Shown: piece after piece, positions 1 through 8,603 of the stretch | How the letters are laid out: each line of letters begins with the position of its first letter | Position numbering within the stretch: the stretch's first letter is position 1 | Source of the DNA: Agrobacterium larrymoorei | GTDB lineage: Bacteria; Pseudomonadota; Alphaproteobacteria; Rhizobiales; Rhizobiaceae | Direction: 5' to 3' | Assembly: GCF_005145045.1 (NCBI RefSeq) | Contig: NZ_CP039691.1 | Location: 2,058,001-2,122,000 of the forward strand | DNA length: 64,000 nt | Translations under genes and position numbers: made by a program | Notes under the pieces: generated by a model | Database searches by the model: none | What the model saw: the letters and a program-made list of their open reading frames with translations, nothing else | Told to the model about the DNA's origin: nothing

Positions 1-173
1 TTTCAAACACATCTTCGTTTGTGAAGATGGCGATTCTCCACCTTGCCAATTCCTTCGAAATGTCTCGCATATTTCAAAAGCATCGGCAGATAAAGCAATC
101 CCGGCTGTTACACCGGGAGAACTGAAAGCGTTTTTGGTTGATTCCTGCGGAAACGGCAAGTGCCGAGACCAAA
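1..173. other. Downstream flank of fabF, no gene seen
   Basis: I see no convincing coding sequence here. A small inverted repeat, TCCCGG-CTGTTACA-CCGGGA near 97-118, lies downstream of fabF on the minus strand, but no clear T-run follows it, so it is at best a weak terminator. In related genomes a murein transglycosylase gene (mltG) usually follows fabF; it is not visible in these bases and would lie outside the window. Confidence 0.4.
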
Positions 174-1436
174 TCAGGCCTCGTAACGGCGCAGCACGAT
201 GGACGCGTTGGTGCCGCCGAAACCGAAGGAATTCGACAGCGCCACGTTGACATCGCGCTTGCGTGCCGTGTGCGGCACGAGATCGATGGCCGTCTCGACA
301 TCGGGATTATCGAGGTTGAGCGTTGGCGGAACGATGTTGTCGCGGATGGCAAGCGTTGCGAAAATCGCTTCGATTGCGCCTGCGGCACCCAGAAGATGGC
401 CGGTCGCGGACTTCGTGGAAGACATGGAAATCTTCGACGCCGCATTGCCGACCAGACGCTCCACCGCACCGAGCTCGATCGTATCGGCCATGGTGGAGGT
501 GCCGTGGGCATTGATGTAGTCGATATCCGATGGCGTCAGCCCAGCGCGCTTCAGCGCCATGGACATGCAGCGATATGCGCCTTCGCCATCCTCGGACGGC
601 GCCGTGATGTGGAAGGCATCCCCAGACAGGCCGTATCCTACAACTTCGGCGTAGATCTTCGCACCGCGCGCCTTGGCGTGTTCCAGCTCTTCCAGAACCA
701 CGATACCGGCGCCCTCGCCCATGACGAAACCGTCACGGTCGCGGTCGTAAGGACGCGAAGCTTTCTGCGGATCGTCATTATGCTGCGTGGACAACGCCTT
801 GCAGGCGGCAAAACCGGCAAGCGCGATGCGGCAGACGGGCGATTCCGCGCCACCGGCAACCATCACATCGGCATCGCCGAGCGCGATCAGACGGGCAGCA
901 TCCCCAATGGCGTGCGCGCCGGTGGAGCAGGCCGTGACCACGGAGTGGTTCGGGCCGCGAAGCTTGTGCTTGATGGAGACCTGACCGGAGATAAGATTGA
1001 TCAGGCGGCCGGGAATGAAGAAAGGAGAAATGCGGCGGGGACCCTTGTCGCGCAGCGTATAACCGGCCTCCACGATGCCATCCAGCCCGCCGATACCGGA
1101 GCCGATCAGGACGCCTGTCATGATCTGGTCTTCGTCGGTTTCGGGATGCCAGTCGGCGTCGTTCAGCGCCATTTCGGCGGCGGCCATGCCGTAAATGATA
1201 AAGGGATCGACCTTGCGCTGTTCCTTCGGCTCCATCCAGTCATCTGCATTGAAGGTGCCATCGGTGCCATCGCCAACAGGAATGCGGCAGGCAATTTTCG
1301 CGGGAAGATCGTCAACTTCGAATTCTGTGACGAGACGGGCACCGTTCTGTCCGGCCAGAAGCCGTTCCCAGGTGATTTCCGTTCCACAGCCAAGAGGAGA
1401 TACCATGCCGGTACCGGTGATAACGACACGTCTCAT
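174..1436 (-). CDS. fabF: 3-oxoacyl-ACP synthase II (KAS II)
   Basis: Condenses malonyl-ACP with acyl-ACP in each elongation round of type II fatty-acid synthesis in the cytosol. The protein (420 aa) opens with RRVVITGTGMVSPLG. It has the active-site cysteine in VTACSTGAHAIG and the two catalytic histidines in NAHGTSTMADT and KSATGHLLGAAGA, and ends with SFGFGGTNAS, all KAS II hallmarks. I chose the ATG at 1436 because GGAG lies about 9 bases upstream and the family begins with this motif; a longer frame to 1460 is less likely. It is the last of four fab/acp genes on this strand, 139 bases after acpP. Confidence 0.97.
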   Translation of the reverse strand: MRRVVITGTGMVSPLGCGTEITWERLLAGQNGARLVTEFEVDDLPAKIACRIPVGDGTDGTFNADDWMEPKEQRKVDPFIIYGMAAAEMALNDADWHPETDEDQIMTGVLIGSGIGGLDGIVEAGYTLRDKGPRRISPFFIPGRLINLISGQVSIKHKLRGPNHSVVTACSTGAHAIGDAARLIALGDADVMVAGGAESPVCRIALAGFAACKALSTQHNDDPQKASRPYDRDRDGFVMGEGAGIVVLEELEHAKARGAKIYAEVVGYGLSGDAFHITAPSEDGEGAYRCMSMALKRAGLTPSDIDYINAHGTSTMADTIELGAVERLVGNAASKISMSSTKSATGHLLGAAGAIEAIFATLAIRDNIVPPTLNLDNPDVETAIDLVPHTARKRDVNVALSNSFGFGGTNASIVLRRYEA

Positions 1437-1575
1437 CGCCAATGCTCCGCCCTTACCCAATCATCGCTCTATTTGTTGCAGCACTTGCGCGATGCCAAGT
1501 GTCGCAGAATAAATATTGGCCCGGACTGGCCGGGCCATATCGGGAAGGCTGTCGCCTTCCCTGGAAGTCAGTCGA

Positions 1576-1812
1576 TCAGGCCTGAGCCTTTTCGATGAAC
1601 TTTACAGCGTCGCCAACAGTCAGGATCGAGTCAGCTGCGTCGTCTGGAATTTCAACGCCGAATTCTTCTTCGAACGCCATAACCAGTTCAACGGTGTCGA
1701 GCGAGTCAGCGCCCAGATCGTCGATGAAGCTTGCGCCTTCAACGACTTTGTCGGCGTCAACGCCAAGATGATCAACTACAATTTTCTTTACGCGTTCTGC
1801 GATATCGCTCAT
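1576..1812 (-). CDS. acpP: Acyl carrier protein
   Basis: A 78-aa acidic carrier protein that holds growing acyl chains on a phosphopantetheine arm. The attachment serine is in [18 protein letters not shown], the standard DSL motif. Length and sequence are typical of the housekeeping ACP. A good ribosome site (GAGGAAA) precedes the ATG at 1812. It lies between fabG and fabF, and the 341-base gap upstream suggests its own promoter, as expected for a very highly expressed gene. Confidence 0.98.
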   Translation of the reverse strand: MSDIAERVKKIVVDHLGVDADKVVEGASFIDDLGADSLDTVELVMAFEEEFGVEIPDDAADSILTVGDAVKFIEKAQA

Positions 1813-2153
1813 GTCGGTTTCCTCGACCTTTACTTTGAAAGGAATGCCCTCTCAGACACCCTGCCCTGTTAAAACCCCCAAGCGCCGTTCAAGACAGACA
1901 CCGTGGGCAAACCCGTTCAACCCGGTTCAAGCTAACCATCGTCGCACAAAATCGCAACGGTCGCTTTTGGTTCCGGGACGACTGTTCACAGTCTTCGCCC
2001 GCTTAACACGGTTTGTGGCGGGAAAAAAGCCTTAAAATAACGCTAACACACGCGCTCTACAGGCAATTTTCTTTTCCCAAGCCCTGTGGACGACCCCCGT
2101 GAATTCCTTCTTAACACCGTTTTCGAAATCAATGACGATTCCGAGACGGCGTT
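1813..2153. other. acpP upstream region
   Basis: This 341-base non-coding gap between fabG and acpP holds no convincing ORF. It should contain the acpP promoter and leader plus the 3' end of the fabG transcript. I could not pick out a -35/-10 pair with confidence, nor a strong fabG terminator. Confidence 0.5.
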
Positions 2154-2891
2154 TTAGATCATTGCCATGCCGCCGTTGACGTGCAGCGTCTGGCCGGTCA
2201 TGTAGCCTGCCTCGTTGGATGCAAGGTAAAGCACGGCAGATGCGATTTCCTGGCCCTTGCCCATGCGCTTCATGGGAATTGCGCCCATGATGGCGTCTTT
2301 CTGCTTGTCGTTCAGCTTGCCGGTCATCGCGCTTTCGATGAAGCCTGGAGCCACGCAGTTGACGGTGACGTTGCGTGTCGCGATTTCCTGAGCCAGCGAC
2401 TTGGAGAAGCCGATCATGCCAGCCTTGGAAGCGCAGTAGTTCGCCTGACCCGGATTGCCGGTAACGCCGACGATGGAAGTGATGTTGATGATGCGGCCGA
2501 AGCGGCGGCGCATCATCGGGTGCGTCAGCTCCCGCGTCAGGCGGAACATCGCCGTCAGGTTCACCTCGATCACATTGTCCCAGTCCTCATCGCTCATGCG
2601 AACGAAAAGGCCGTCCTTGGTGATGCCGGCATTGTTGACGAGGATATCCACGCCTTCCAGCTCGGCATCAGCCTTTTCACCCAGCGCCTTGACCTCTGCG
2701 CGGTCCGCAAGGTTGGCCGGGAAAATCTTGACGCGTTCGCCAAGCTCGGAAGCCAGCGCTTCCAGCTTTTCGACGCGGGTGCCGTGCAGGCCTACGGTTG
2801 CGCCCTGCGCGTGCAGCATACGGGCGATTTCTTCGCCAATGCCGCCGGTTGCGCCGGTGATGAGAGCCTTGCGGCCAGTCAGATCAAACAT
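2154..2891 (-). CDS. fabG: 3-oxoacyl-ACP reductase
   Basis: NADPH-dependent reduction of 3-oxoacyl-ACP, second step of the elongation cycle. This is a 245-aa SDR with the cofactor motif TGATGGIGEEIA, the NNAG motif (VNNAGITKDG), catalytic serine in NITSIVG, and YCASKAG carrying Tyr and Lys of the triad. It ends with GGMAMI, typical of FabG. Start set at 2891 (MFDLTGRK) with AAGGA upstream; a frame to 2924 exists but adds a non-conserved leader. It follows fabD by 56 bases and is probably cotranscribed with it. Confidence 0.97.
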   Translation of the reverse strand: MFDLTGRKALITGATGGIGEEIARMLHAQGATVGLHGTRVEKLEALASELGERVKIFPANLADRAEVKALGEKADAELEGVDILVNNAGITKDGLFVRMSDEDWDNVIEVNLTAMFRLTRELTHPMMRRRFGRIINITSIVGVTGNPGQANYCASKAGMIGFSKSLAQEIATRNVTVNCVAPGFIESAMTGKLNDKQKDAIMGAIPMKRMGKGQEIASAVLYLASNEAGYMTGQTLHVNGGMAMI

Positions 2892-2947
2892 TGTGTTCGT
2901 CCTTTTCGAGAGCCTGTCGCGCACGACAGGCGTAAAACAAGATTGAA

Positions 2948-3892
2948 TTAGCCGAGAAGCGTCTGAAGTGCGGTTTCGATATCGGCAGGCGAATTGACGG
3001 CGATGCCGTTCACCGTCTTGTCGATGCGGCGTGCGAGGCCGGTCAGCACCTTGCCGGAGCCGATTTCGTAAAGCGTCGTCACATCATTTGCGGCAAACCA
3101 CTCCACCGTTTCGCGCCAGCGAACCTGACCCGTCACCTGCTCCACCAGCAGAGCGGCGATCTCATCGGCATCCGAAACCGGAGCGGCGCGCACGTTTGCG
3201 ACGACCGGCACGACCGGGCTCTTCTTTTCCACCTTGGCCAGCGCCTCGCGCATCGCGTCTGCTGCAGGGGCCATCAGGGCGGAATGGAAGGGTGCGGAAA
3301 CGGGCAGCATGATGGCGCGCTTTGCGCCCTTTTCGGATGCGAGTGCAGCGGCCCTCTCGACGGGCGCCTTGGCGCCGGAAATCACTAGCTGTCCACCGCC
3401 GTTATCATTGGCAATCTGGCAGACGCCTTCGGCAGCGGCTTGCCCGCAAATGGCTTCGACATCGCCATGCTCGAGGCCGATAATGGCGGCCATGGCGCCC
3501 TCACCCACCGGCACGGCTGCCTGCATGGCATTGCCCCGAATACGCAGAAGGCGCGCGGTGTCGGCCAGCGAGAATGTTCCGGCGGCACAGAGCGCGGAAT
3601 ATTCACCGAGCGAGTGACCGGCGACGTAGGAAACCTTTTCGGAAAGCTTCAGGCCACGCGCTTCCAGCACGCGCATGACGGCAACGGAAACGGCCATCAG
3701 GGCTGGCTGGGCATTTGCAGTCAGCGTCAATGTCTCTTCGGGGCCATTCCACATGATGTCGGAAAGCTTATGCCCCAGAGCCTCATCGACCTCTTCGAAG
3801 ACGGCGCGCGCCTCGGCAAAGCTTTCTGCCAAATCCTTGCCCATGCCGACAGCCTGGCTGCCCTGGCCTGGAAACGTGAATGCGATTGCCAT
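2948..3892 (-). CDS. fabD: Malonyl-CoA:ACP transacylase
   Basis: Transfers malonyl from CoA to ACP to supply extender units. The 314-aa protein begins AIAFTFPGQGSQAVGMG, has the nucleophile motif GHSLGEYSALCAAG (GHSLGE) and the catalytic histidine in VSAPFHSALM. Start chosen at 3892 because AAGGA lies just upstream and the family starts here; the frame is open to 3943. First gene of the fabD-fabG-acpP-fabF cluster. Confidence 0.97.
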   Translation of the reverse strand: MAIAFTFPGQGSQAVGMGKDLAESFAEARAVFEEVDEALGHKLSDIMWNGPEETLTLTANAQPALMAVSVAVMRVLEARGLKLSEKVSYVAGHSLGEYSALCAAGTFSLADTARLLRIRGNAMQAAVPVGEGAMAAIIGLEHGDVEAICGQAAAEGVCQIANDNGGGQLVISGAKAPVERAAALASEKGAKRAIMLPVSAPFHSALMAPAADAMREALAKVEKKSPVVPVVANVRAAPVSDADEIAALLVEQVTGQVRWRETVEWFAANDVTTLYEIGSGKVLTGLARRIDKTVNGIAVNSPADIETALQTLLG

Positions 3893-4106
3893 GGGATGCG
3901 GTCCTTCTTCTTTGGTCTTTTCTTCAATTCCAACGGTTTCCATTCACATTCCCGCCCGCAAAGTCAAGGCTTTGCGCCATTTGCGGCGGCAATGGGCGCG
4001 GTCTGGGGGCTCTCTTCCACAGAGAAGATAATGGAATGTTTTTTCTTGCACTGCGGCAATTCCGCATTACTTTCACCGCACCTTCCAAGCTAAGCGAGAC
4101 ATTTCC

Positions 4107-5150
4107 ATGAAACAGAAAACGTTGGGACGCACGGGCATCTCCGTGTCCGAAATCTGCCTTGGCACGATGACATGGGGCACGCAGAACAGCGAGGCCGAAG
4201 CCCATGAGCAGATGGACTATGCGCTGGAACAGGGCGTGAATTTCTTCGACACGGCAGAGCTTTATCCCACAACGCCGGTGTCTGCGGAAACGCAGGGGCG
4301 CACGGAAGAATATATCGGTACGTGGTTCCAGAAGAGCGGCAAGCGCGATCAGGTCGTTCTTGCAACGAAGGTGGCAGGCTCGGGCCGCGATTACATTCGC
4401 GGCGGTCGCGATATCGATGCAGCCTCCATCCGCGAGGCCGTCGACACCAGCCTGCAGCGTCTGAAAACGGACTATATCGACCTTTACCAGATCCACTGGC
4501 CGAACCGTGGCACCTACCATTTCCGCGGCGTATGGGGTTTCGATTCATCCGGCCAGGACACGGAAAGAACGCTCTCCGAAATTACCGAGAAGCTGGAAAC
4601 GCTGGGCGAACTGGTCAAGGCGGGCAAAATCCGGGCCATCGGCCTTTCCAATGAAAGCGCCTGGGGCACACAGCAATATTTGAATATCGCGCAGGCTAAT
4701 GGGCTTCCGCGCGTCGCTTCCATTCAGAATGAATATAACCTGCTCTATCGCAACTTCGACCTCGACCTTTCGGAAGTCTCGCATCATGAGAATGTCGGCC
4801 TCTTGGCCTATTCTCCGCTGGCGGGTGGCATTCTGACTGGCAAGTACCAGAACGGTGCCAAGCCAGAAGGCTCGCGCGGCACGATCAACAAGGATATCGG
4901 AAGACGTCTCCAGCCGTTTCAGGAAGCGCCGGTAAAAGCCTATCTGGAACTCGCCTATGCGCATGATCTTGACCCCGCCCAGATGGCGCTGGCCTTCGGC
5001 CTCAGCCGCCCCTTCATGGCGGCCGTCATCATCGGTGCGACCACGATGGAACAGCTGAAGACCGACATCGGCGCGGCAGACGTGACGCTTTCCGACGACG
5101 TGCTGAAGGGCATTGCGGAAATTCACCGGCAGTATCCAATGTCGATCTGA
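4107..5150 (+). CDS. Aldo/keto reductase, Tas-like
   Basis: NADP(H)-dependent oxidoreductase of the aldo/keto reductase family, cytosolic. The 347 aa match the length of E. coli Tas and show the (beta/alpha)8 signatures LGRTGISVSEICLGTMTWG, the catalytic Asp/Tyr in FFDTAELYP, Lys in LATKVAG and His in YQIHWPNRG. The substrate cannot be told from sequence. Monocistronic and divergent from fabD; the ribosome site is weak. Closely related proteins are often annotated tas, but I withhold the symbol. Confidence 0.9.
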   Translation: MKQKTLGRTGISVSEICLGTMTWGTQNSEAEAHEQMDYALEQGVNFFDTAELYPTTPVSAETQGRTEEYIGTWFQKSGKRDQVVLATKVAGSGRDYIRGGRDIDAASIREAVDTSLQRLKTDYIDLYQIHWPNRGTYHFRGVWGFDSSGQDTERTLSEITEKLETLGELVKAGKIRAIGLSNESAWGTQQYLNIAQANGLPRVASIQNEYNLLYRNFDLDLSEVSHHENVGLLAYSPLAGGILTGKYQNGAKPEGSRGTINKDIGRRLQPFQEAPVKAYLELAYAHDLDPAQMALAFGLSRPFMAAVIIGATTMEQLKTDIGAADVTLSDDVLKGIAEIHRQYPMSI

Positions 5151-5262
5151 TCCGGCTCGGGTTTCCAGGCAGTGATTTTGATCCGACTTGCTAACAATGC
5201 TACCTACTCCTGCAGGTAGCATGAGATGTTCGTACGGCGGAATTGTTCTGTTGGTATGTCAC

Positions 5263-6348
5263 TTATGACGGCACCGGCAATACCGAGCCCGAAAGAAGCC
5301 GGACGAGCGCTCCATGATTCTCAACACCGGTTTTGGCATATACTGATTTCAGATGTGTCTTAACCGTATTGGGACTTACACCCGCAAGTGCAGAAATATC
5401 TTTTGGAGCAGCACCACCTGCTGCAAATCTTGCCACCTTGGCTTCGGACGGCGTGAGATCAAATAGGCCTCTAAGAAGAGACACCCCTGGGATTGTCGAC
5501 GACGCAAGCGTACTGATTGTGACAATGAAGAGGCCGCCTGGCAGAATATCCCGCCCCATGCCGCGGACCGGAACGATATGCGCCACACTGGCAGCCTCCT
5601 CTTCGGATGCCGGTACGGGGATCGACAATACCCCAGCGTCGGCGGGCCTCAGTGCGAGCTGAAAAAGCGCATTCTGTAACAATCGGTCGCTGGGCGTGTG
5701 TCTTAATTTTATACGTTCACGGCTATCAATGATCTTTGACGGAATCATTCTCTGCATCAGGGCGTTGGCCGTCAGCATTCTACCTTGAGAGTTAACGACG
5801 CATGCCGGAAGACCGAAGACCCCGAGCCCATCGGTAATTCTCGATGCGGTGGCAATTTTTAATCGGCCCGCGAGACTGAGGGCGCGCGCCAGATGCGGAC
5901 GTATCGAATCCAGCCAATCGGTCTTTGCTCGGCTAATCGGTCCAGCGTCAAAATCTCCGTCAAAGCTTGCTGCTATTTTATCGCCATCTGGCGTGACAAT
6001 ATGTGTACCCACCGACCAACCGAGTCCAAGTGGATATAGGAAATCCCTGTAAAGTGGTTCACTTGCGAATTCATGCGGTAGAAAGACATCCAAATCCGTG
6101 ACGAATCCCGCATGGTCCAAACGATCCGCGCGCTCACGGCGGGTGTTGTATTTGTCCCACCCCTCCTCGGCAAAGCGCCTGAATATATCCGCCGCCGCAG
6201 GCGTGGCTACACAAGTCATGCCAACTTCGGACTGCGTAAAAATAACGCCGCCGCGCGTGCCCAAAACATCGTTTATGTCGATCAACACGCTTTCCCATTT
6301 TTCCGGGACAAGGACTGCTTCATAGATTTTGTCGACAACGTCATGCAC
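5263..6348 (-). CDS. LuxR-family transcriptional regulator
   Basis: A 361-aa regulator with a C-terminal LuxR helix-turn-helix (LTPSEAKVARFAAGG, then ISALAGVSPNTVKTHLKSVY, residues about 290-345). The N-terminal 280 residues have no motif I can name; they look like a sensory module and I see no receiver aspartate or autoinducer-binding signature. The start is GTG at 6348 with GGGGAA upstream. It is divergent from three small exported-protein genes, which are plausible but unproven targets. Local sequence is more AT-rich than the flanking housekeeping genes. Confidence 0.8.
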   Translation of the reverse strand: MHDVVDKIYEAVLVPEKWESVLIDINDVLGTRGGVIFTQSEVGMTCVATPAAADIFRRFAEEGWDKYNTRRERADRLDHAGFVTDLDVFLPHEFASEPLYRDFLYPLGLGWSVGTHIVTPDGDKIAASFDGDFDAGPISRAKTDWLDSIRPHLARALSLAGRLKIATASRITDGLGVFGLPACVVNSQGRMLTANALMQRMIPSKIIDSRERIKLRHTPSDRLLQNALFQLALRPADAGVLSIPVPASEEEAASVAHIVPVRGMGRDILPGGLFIVTISTLASSTIPGVSLLRGLFDLTPSEAKVARFAAGGAAPKDISALAGVSPNTVKTHLKSVYAKTGVENHGALVRLLSGSVLPVPS

Positions 6349-6470
6349 CGCCGAAATTCCCCAAAAGTATTGTCGTAATCACCTTAAAGGGTGAGGCGAA
6401 AAAAAACAGTATCTCTTACATTTTTCTCGCCATCGGGGGATGGCGTCAATCATTCAAGCGGGAATTCAAA

Positions 6471-6734
6471 ATGAGATATTTATTAGCAGCAACACTGGCT
6501 GCCACGTTACTGGCCGCTCCGGCACATGCACAGAATTGTGCTCCGTATATAAACAGGCTCTTCGAGATTAAAAATCGGCTTGATTCTACACCAAGACAAA
6601 ATCGATATGAATATAATCAAATACTCAACGCGTATAATCAGCAAAAACAAGAAGTATGGCAGTGCAATCAGAACAAATTGGCGAATACGCCCCAAGATCC
6701 TTTTTGGGCGCGCCAGATGAATCGAGGCTGGTAA
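6471..6734 (+). CDS. Small exported protein (87 aa), unknown
   Basis: I do not recognise this family. It has a clear signal peptide (MRYLLAATLAATLLAAPAHA, cleavage predicted after AHA) and a mature part of about 66 residues with two cysteines and many Asn, Gln and Tyr residues, so it is probably periplasmic or secreted. GGGAA precedes the ATG. First of three small exported genes in tandem, divergent from the LuxR-type gene; the coding sequence is noticeably AT-rich. Confidence 0.65.
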   Translation: MRYLLAATLAATLLAAPAHAQNCAPYINRLFEIKNRLDSTPRQNRYEYNQILNAYNQQKQEVWQCNQNKLANTPQDPFWARQMNRGW

Positions 6735-6754
6735 AGATTACTCAGGAGAAAAAC

Positions 6755-7054
6755 ATGAAATATATGAAGATAATTACGATCGCGGTCGCCTTGTTTGCGC
6801 CAACCGTGTCTTTCGCGTCTGGCCGTGACGTCTGCTCGGATGCTTACCTGAGCGCGGCAATTCAGCCAGAAGCAAACAGGGCGCAACGTGCAGTAGGAAT
6901 TTGCGGGACGGCAAAAGCAGCGATCTCTCTCTATTCAGCGAGCATAAGGTTGGTGAGCAAGTGCCAGCACGATCCGGGCTTGAGAGCCTACAAAAAGCAG
7001 CTGGAGCAATCGCTGCAGGAAGCCCGCAATCAAGCGAGTTCATCCTGCGGATGA
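6755..7054 (+). CDS. Small exported Cys-containing protein (99 aa), unknown
   Basis: The signal peptide KIITIAVALFAPTVSFA is followed by a mature domain with four cysteines (near DVCSDAY, GICGTA, SKCQHD and the C-terminal SSCG), which could form two disulfides. Start chosen at 6755 because AGGAG lies 7-8 bases upstream; the frame is open to 6656 but that part overlaps the preceding gene. Only 20 bases separate it from the previous gene, so cotranscription is likely. Function unknown. Confidence 0.65.
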   Translation: MKYMKIITIAVALFAPTVSFASGRDVCSDAYLSAAIQPEANRAQRAVGICGTAKAAISLYSASIRLVSKCQHDPGLRAYKKQLEQSLQEARNQASSSCG

Positions 7055-7082
7055 TCTTAAAGGCTATTGAAGGGTCCGACGG

Positions 7083-7394
7083 ATGAAATCTGCTATGATC
7101 ACGTTATTCTGCGCCTTGGTCGTATCTACGAGCATACCAGATACAGCCTCTTCAAAAGAGATAACACCTCAATGCGTAAGAAACATCTCCTGGAAAGGGG
7201 TGAAGTTTCTTATGAACTTCTGCAAACAAGAAACAGTTCTTGTTCGATGGGACAACGAAAGATGCCTGCCGGGTTGCCTAGATGTACTCGGACGTCATGA
7301 AAGTGTTCGCCTCAAGAAGAAGATTAAAGTCCTTCATTTTGAGGTCTGTTCTATGGAAACATGTTTACGAAACCTGTTTCCGAGCCGGGCATGA
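7083..7394 (+). CDS. Small exported Cys-rich protein (103 aa), unknown
   Basis: Begins with a signal-peptide-like stretch (SAMITLFCALVVSTS) followed by about 78 residues with several cysteines (CVRN, FCKQE, RCLPGCLD, EVCSMETCLRN) and many lysines and arginines. Likely periplasmic or secreted with disulfides. Third of the tandem set, 28 bases after the previous stop. No family recognised; the ribosome site is poor, so expression is less certain than for its neighbours. Confidence 0.5.
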   Translation: MKSAMITLFCALVVSTSIPDTASSKEITPQCVRNISWKGVKFLMNFCKQETVLVRWDNERCLPGCLDVLGRHESVRLKKKIKVLHFEVCSMETCLRNLFPSRA

Positions 7395-7703
7395 TGGCTT
7401 AAATGCTCGACGAGCAGCTGATTGAACGGGCTTTTTCGGGCAGCGCGCTTGCATTCGCAGCAAAATTCAGTATAAGCGCGCTGTTCACAACACCCGGTCT
7501 TATGGCTGGTGGCTGAACGGAGGGCTGGTTTCGGTCTCGAAACAGCAGGAACCATAAGGTTTTTCCGGCCTCCCGTGTCTCCGCTCTCGACCGTCTCGAA
7601 CAACGCTTTTCTTGCCTCTGGCCAACGCCAGCCAAGAGCAGTCGTTGAGGCTTAGCGCCGTTGCCGGGTGATGAATGAAACGCAAGAAAGGCAAAAGCTT
7701 AAA
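7395..7703 (+). promoter_or_regulatory. rpsF operon upstream region with candidate sigma70 promoter
   Basis: A 309-base gap before rpsF. TTGCAT at 7449-7454 and TATAAG at 7471-7476, 16 bases apart, make a plausible housekeeping promoter for rpsF-rpsR-DUF2232-rplI. That would leave a leader of about 220 bases, long enough for autoregulation by a ribosomal protein, though I could not define a binding structure. No ORF in the gap is convincing. Confidence 0.4.
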
Positions 7704-8156
7704 ATGGCTCTTTACGAACACATCTTCCTTGCCCGGCAGGATATCACTGCCCAGCAGGTTGACGCACTTGTCGAGCAGTACAAGGGCGTTATCGAATCGT
7801 TCGGCGGCAAAGTCGGACGCATCGAAAACTGGGGTCTGAAGTCCCTTACCTACCGCATCAAGAAGAACCGCAAGGCTCACTACGCTCTGATGGACATCGA
7901 CGCTCCTGCAGCGGCCATCCACGAGGTAGAGCGCCAGATGCGCATCAACGAAGACGTTCTTCGTTACATGACCATCGCTGTTGAAGCCCACGAAGAAGGC
8001 CCGTCTGCAATGTTGCAGAAGCGCGACCGCGACGACCGTCCGCGCCGCGATGGCGACCGTCCTGACCGTGGCGACCGTGGTCCACGCGCACCGCGCGAAG
8101 GTGGCTTCGGCGACCGCGAAGACCGTCCGCGCCGTCCGCGCGAAGACCGTGCATAA
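7704..8156 (+). CDS. rpsF: 30S ribosomal protein S6
   Basis: Component of the small-subunit platform, partner of S18. The 150 aa begin [13 protein letters not shown]; the S6 fold covers about residues 1-95, followed by a highly charged Arg/Asp/Gly-rich tail ([18 protein letters not shown]) typical of alphaproteobacterial S6. Start set at ATG 7704 to match the family; the frame extends to 7668. Twelve bases separate it from rpsR. Confidence 0.97.
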   Translation: MALYEHIFLARQDITAQQVDALVEQYKGVIESFGGKVGRIENWGLKSLTYRIKKNRKAHYALMDIDAPAAAIHEVERQMRINEDVLRYMTIAVEAHEEGPSAMLQKRDRDDRPRRDGDRPDRGDRGPRAPREGGFGDREDRPRRPREDRA

Positions 8157-8168
8157 GGAGAATTGATT

Positions 8169-8417
8169 ATGGCTGACGCATCCTCTTCCCAGGCACGCCG
8201 CCCGTTCCACCGCCGTCGCAAGACGTGCCCCTTCTCCGGCGCAAACGCTCCGAAGATCGATTACAAGGACGTTCGTCTTCTGCAGCGCTACATTTCCGAG
8301 CGCGGCAAGATCGTTCCTTCGCGTATCACTGCAGTTTCCCAGAAGAAGCAGCGCGAACTCGCTCAGGCGATCAAGCGTGCACGCTTCCTCGGCCTGCTGC
8401 CTTACGTCGTAGCGTAA
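8169..8417 (+). CDS. rpsR: 30S ribosomal protein S18
   Basis: An 82-aa protein of the 30S platform. [15 protein letters not shown] at the N-terminus and [17 protein letters not shown] then [19 protein letters not shown] are diagnostic. AAGGAG 8 bases before ATG 8169 favours this start over an in-frame codon at 8163. Directly downstream of rpsF, with which it is always paired. Confidence 0.98.
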   Translation: MADASSSQARRPFHRRRKTCPFSGANAPKIDYKDVRLLQRYISERGKIVPSRITAVSQKKQRELAQAIKRARFLGLLPYVVA

Positions 8418-8603
8418 TAGCATTTTCGAGGTCGCGTTTCGACGCGGCCTCGATCTCTTGAAGCAACTGACTTTTAATCAGTGGGTTGCCACTTCGATAT
8501 CCTTCCGCGTTGGGCGCGGATCGACAGACCACCAAACCCCATGTTGGGGACGACGTTCGGATGAACGGTCCTCTAACTGCTCAAGACAAGCAGGACAGCG
8601 ACG

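Noticed and set aside
138..1598. Long plus-strand frame of 486 codons
   Set aside because: It is the antisense shadow of fabF; composition is unlike a real protein and no motif is present.
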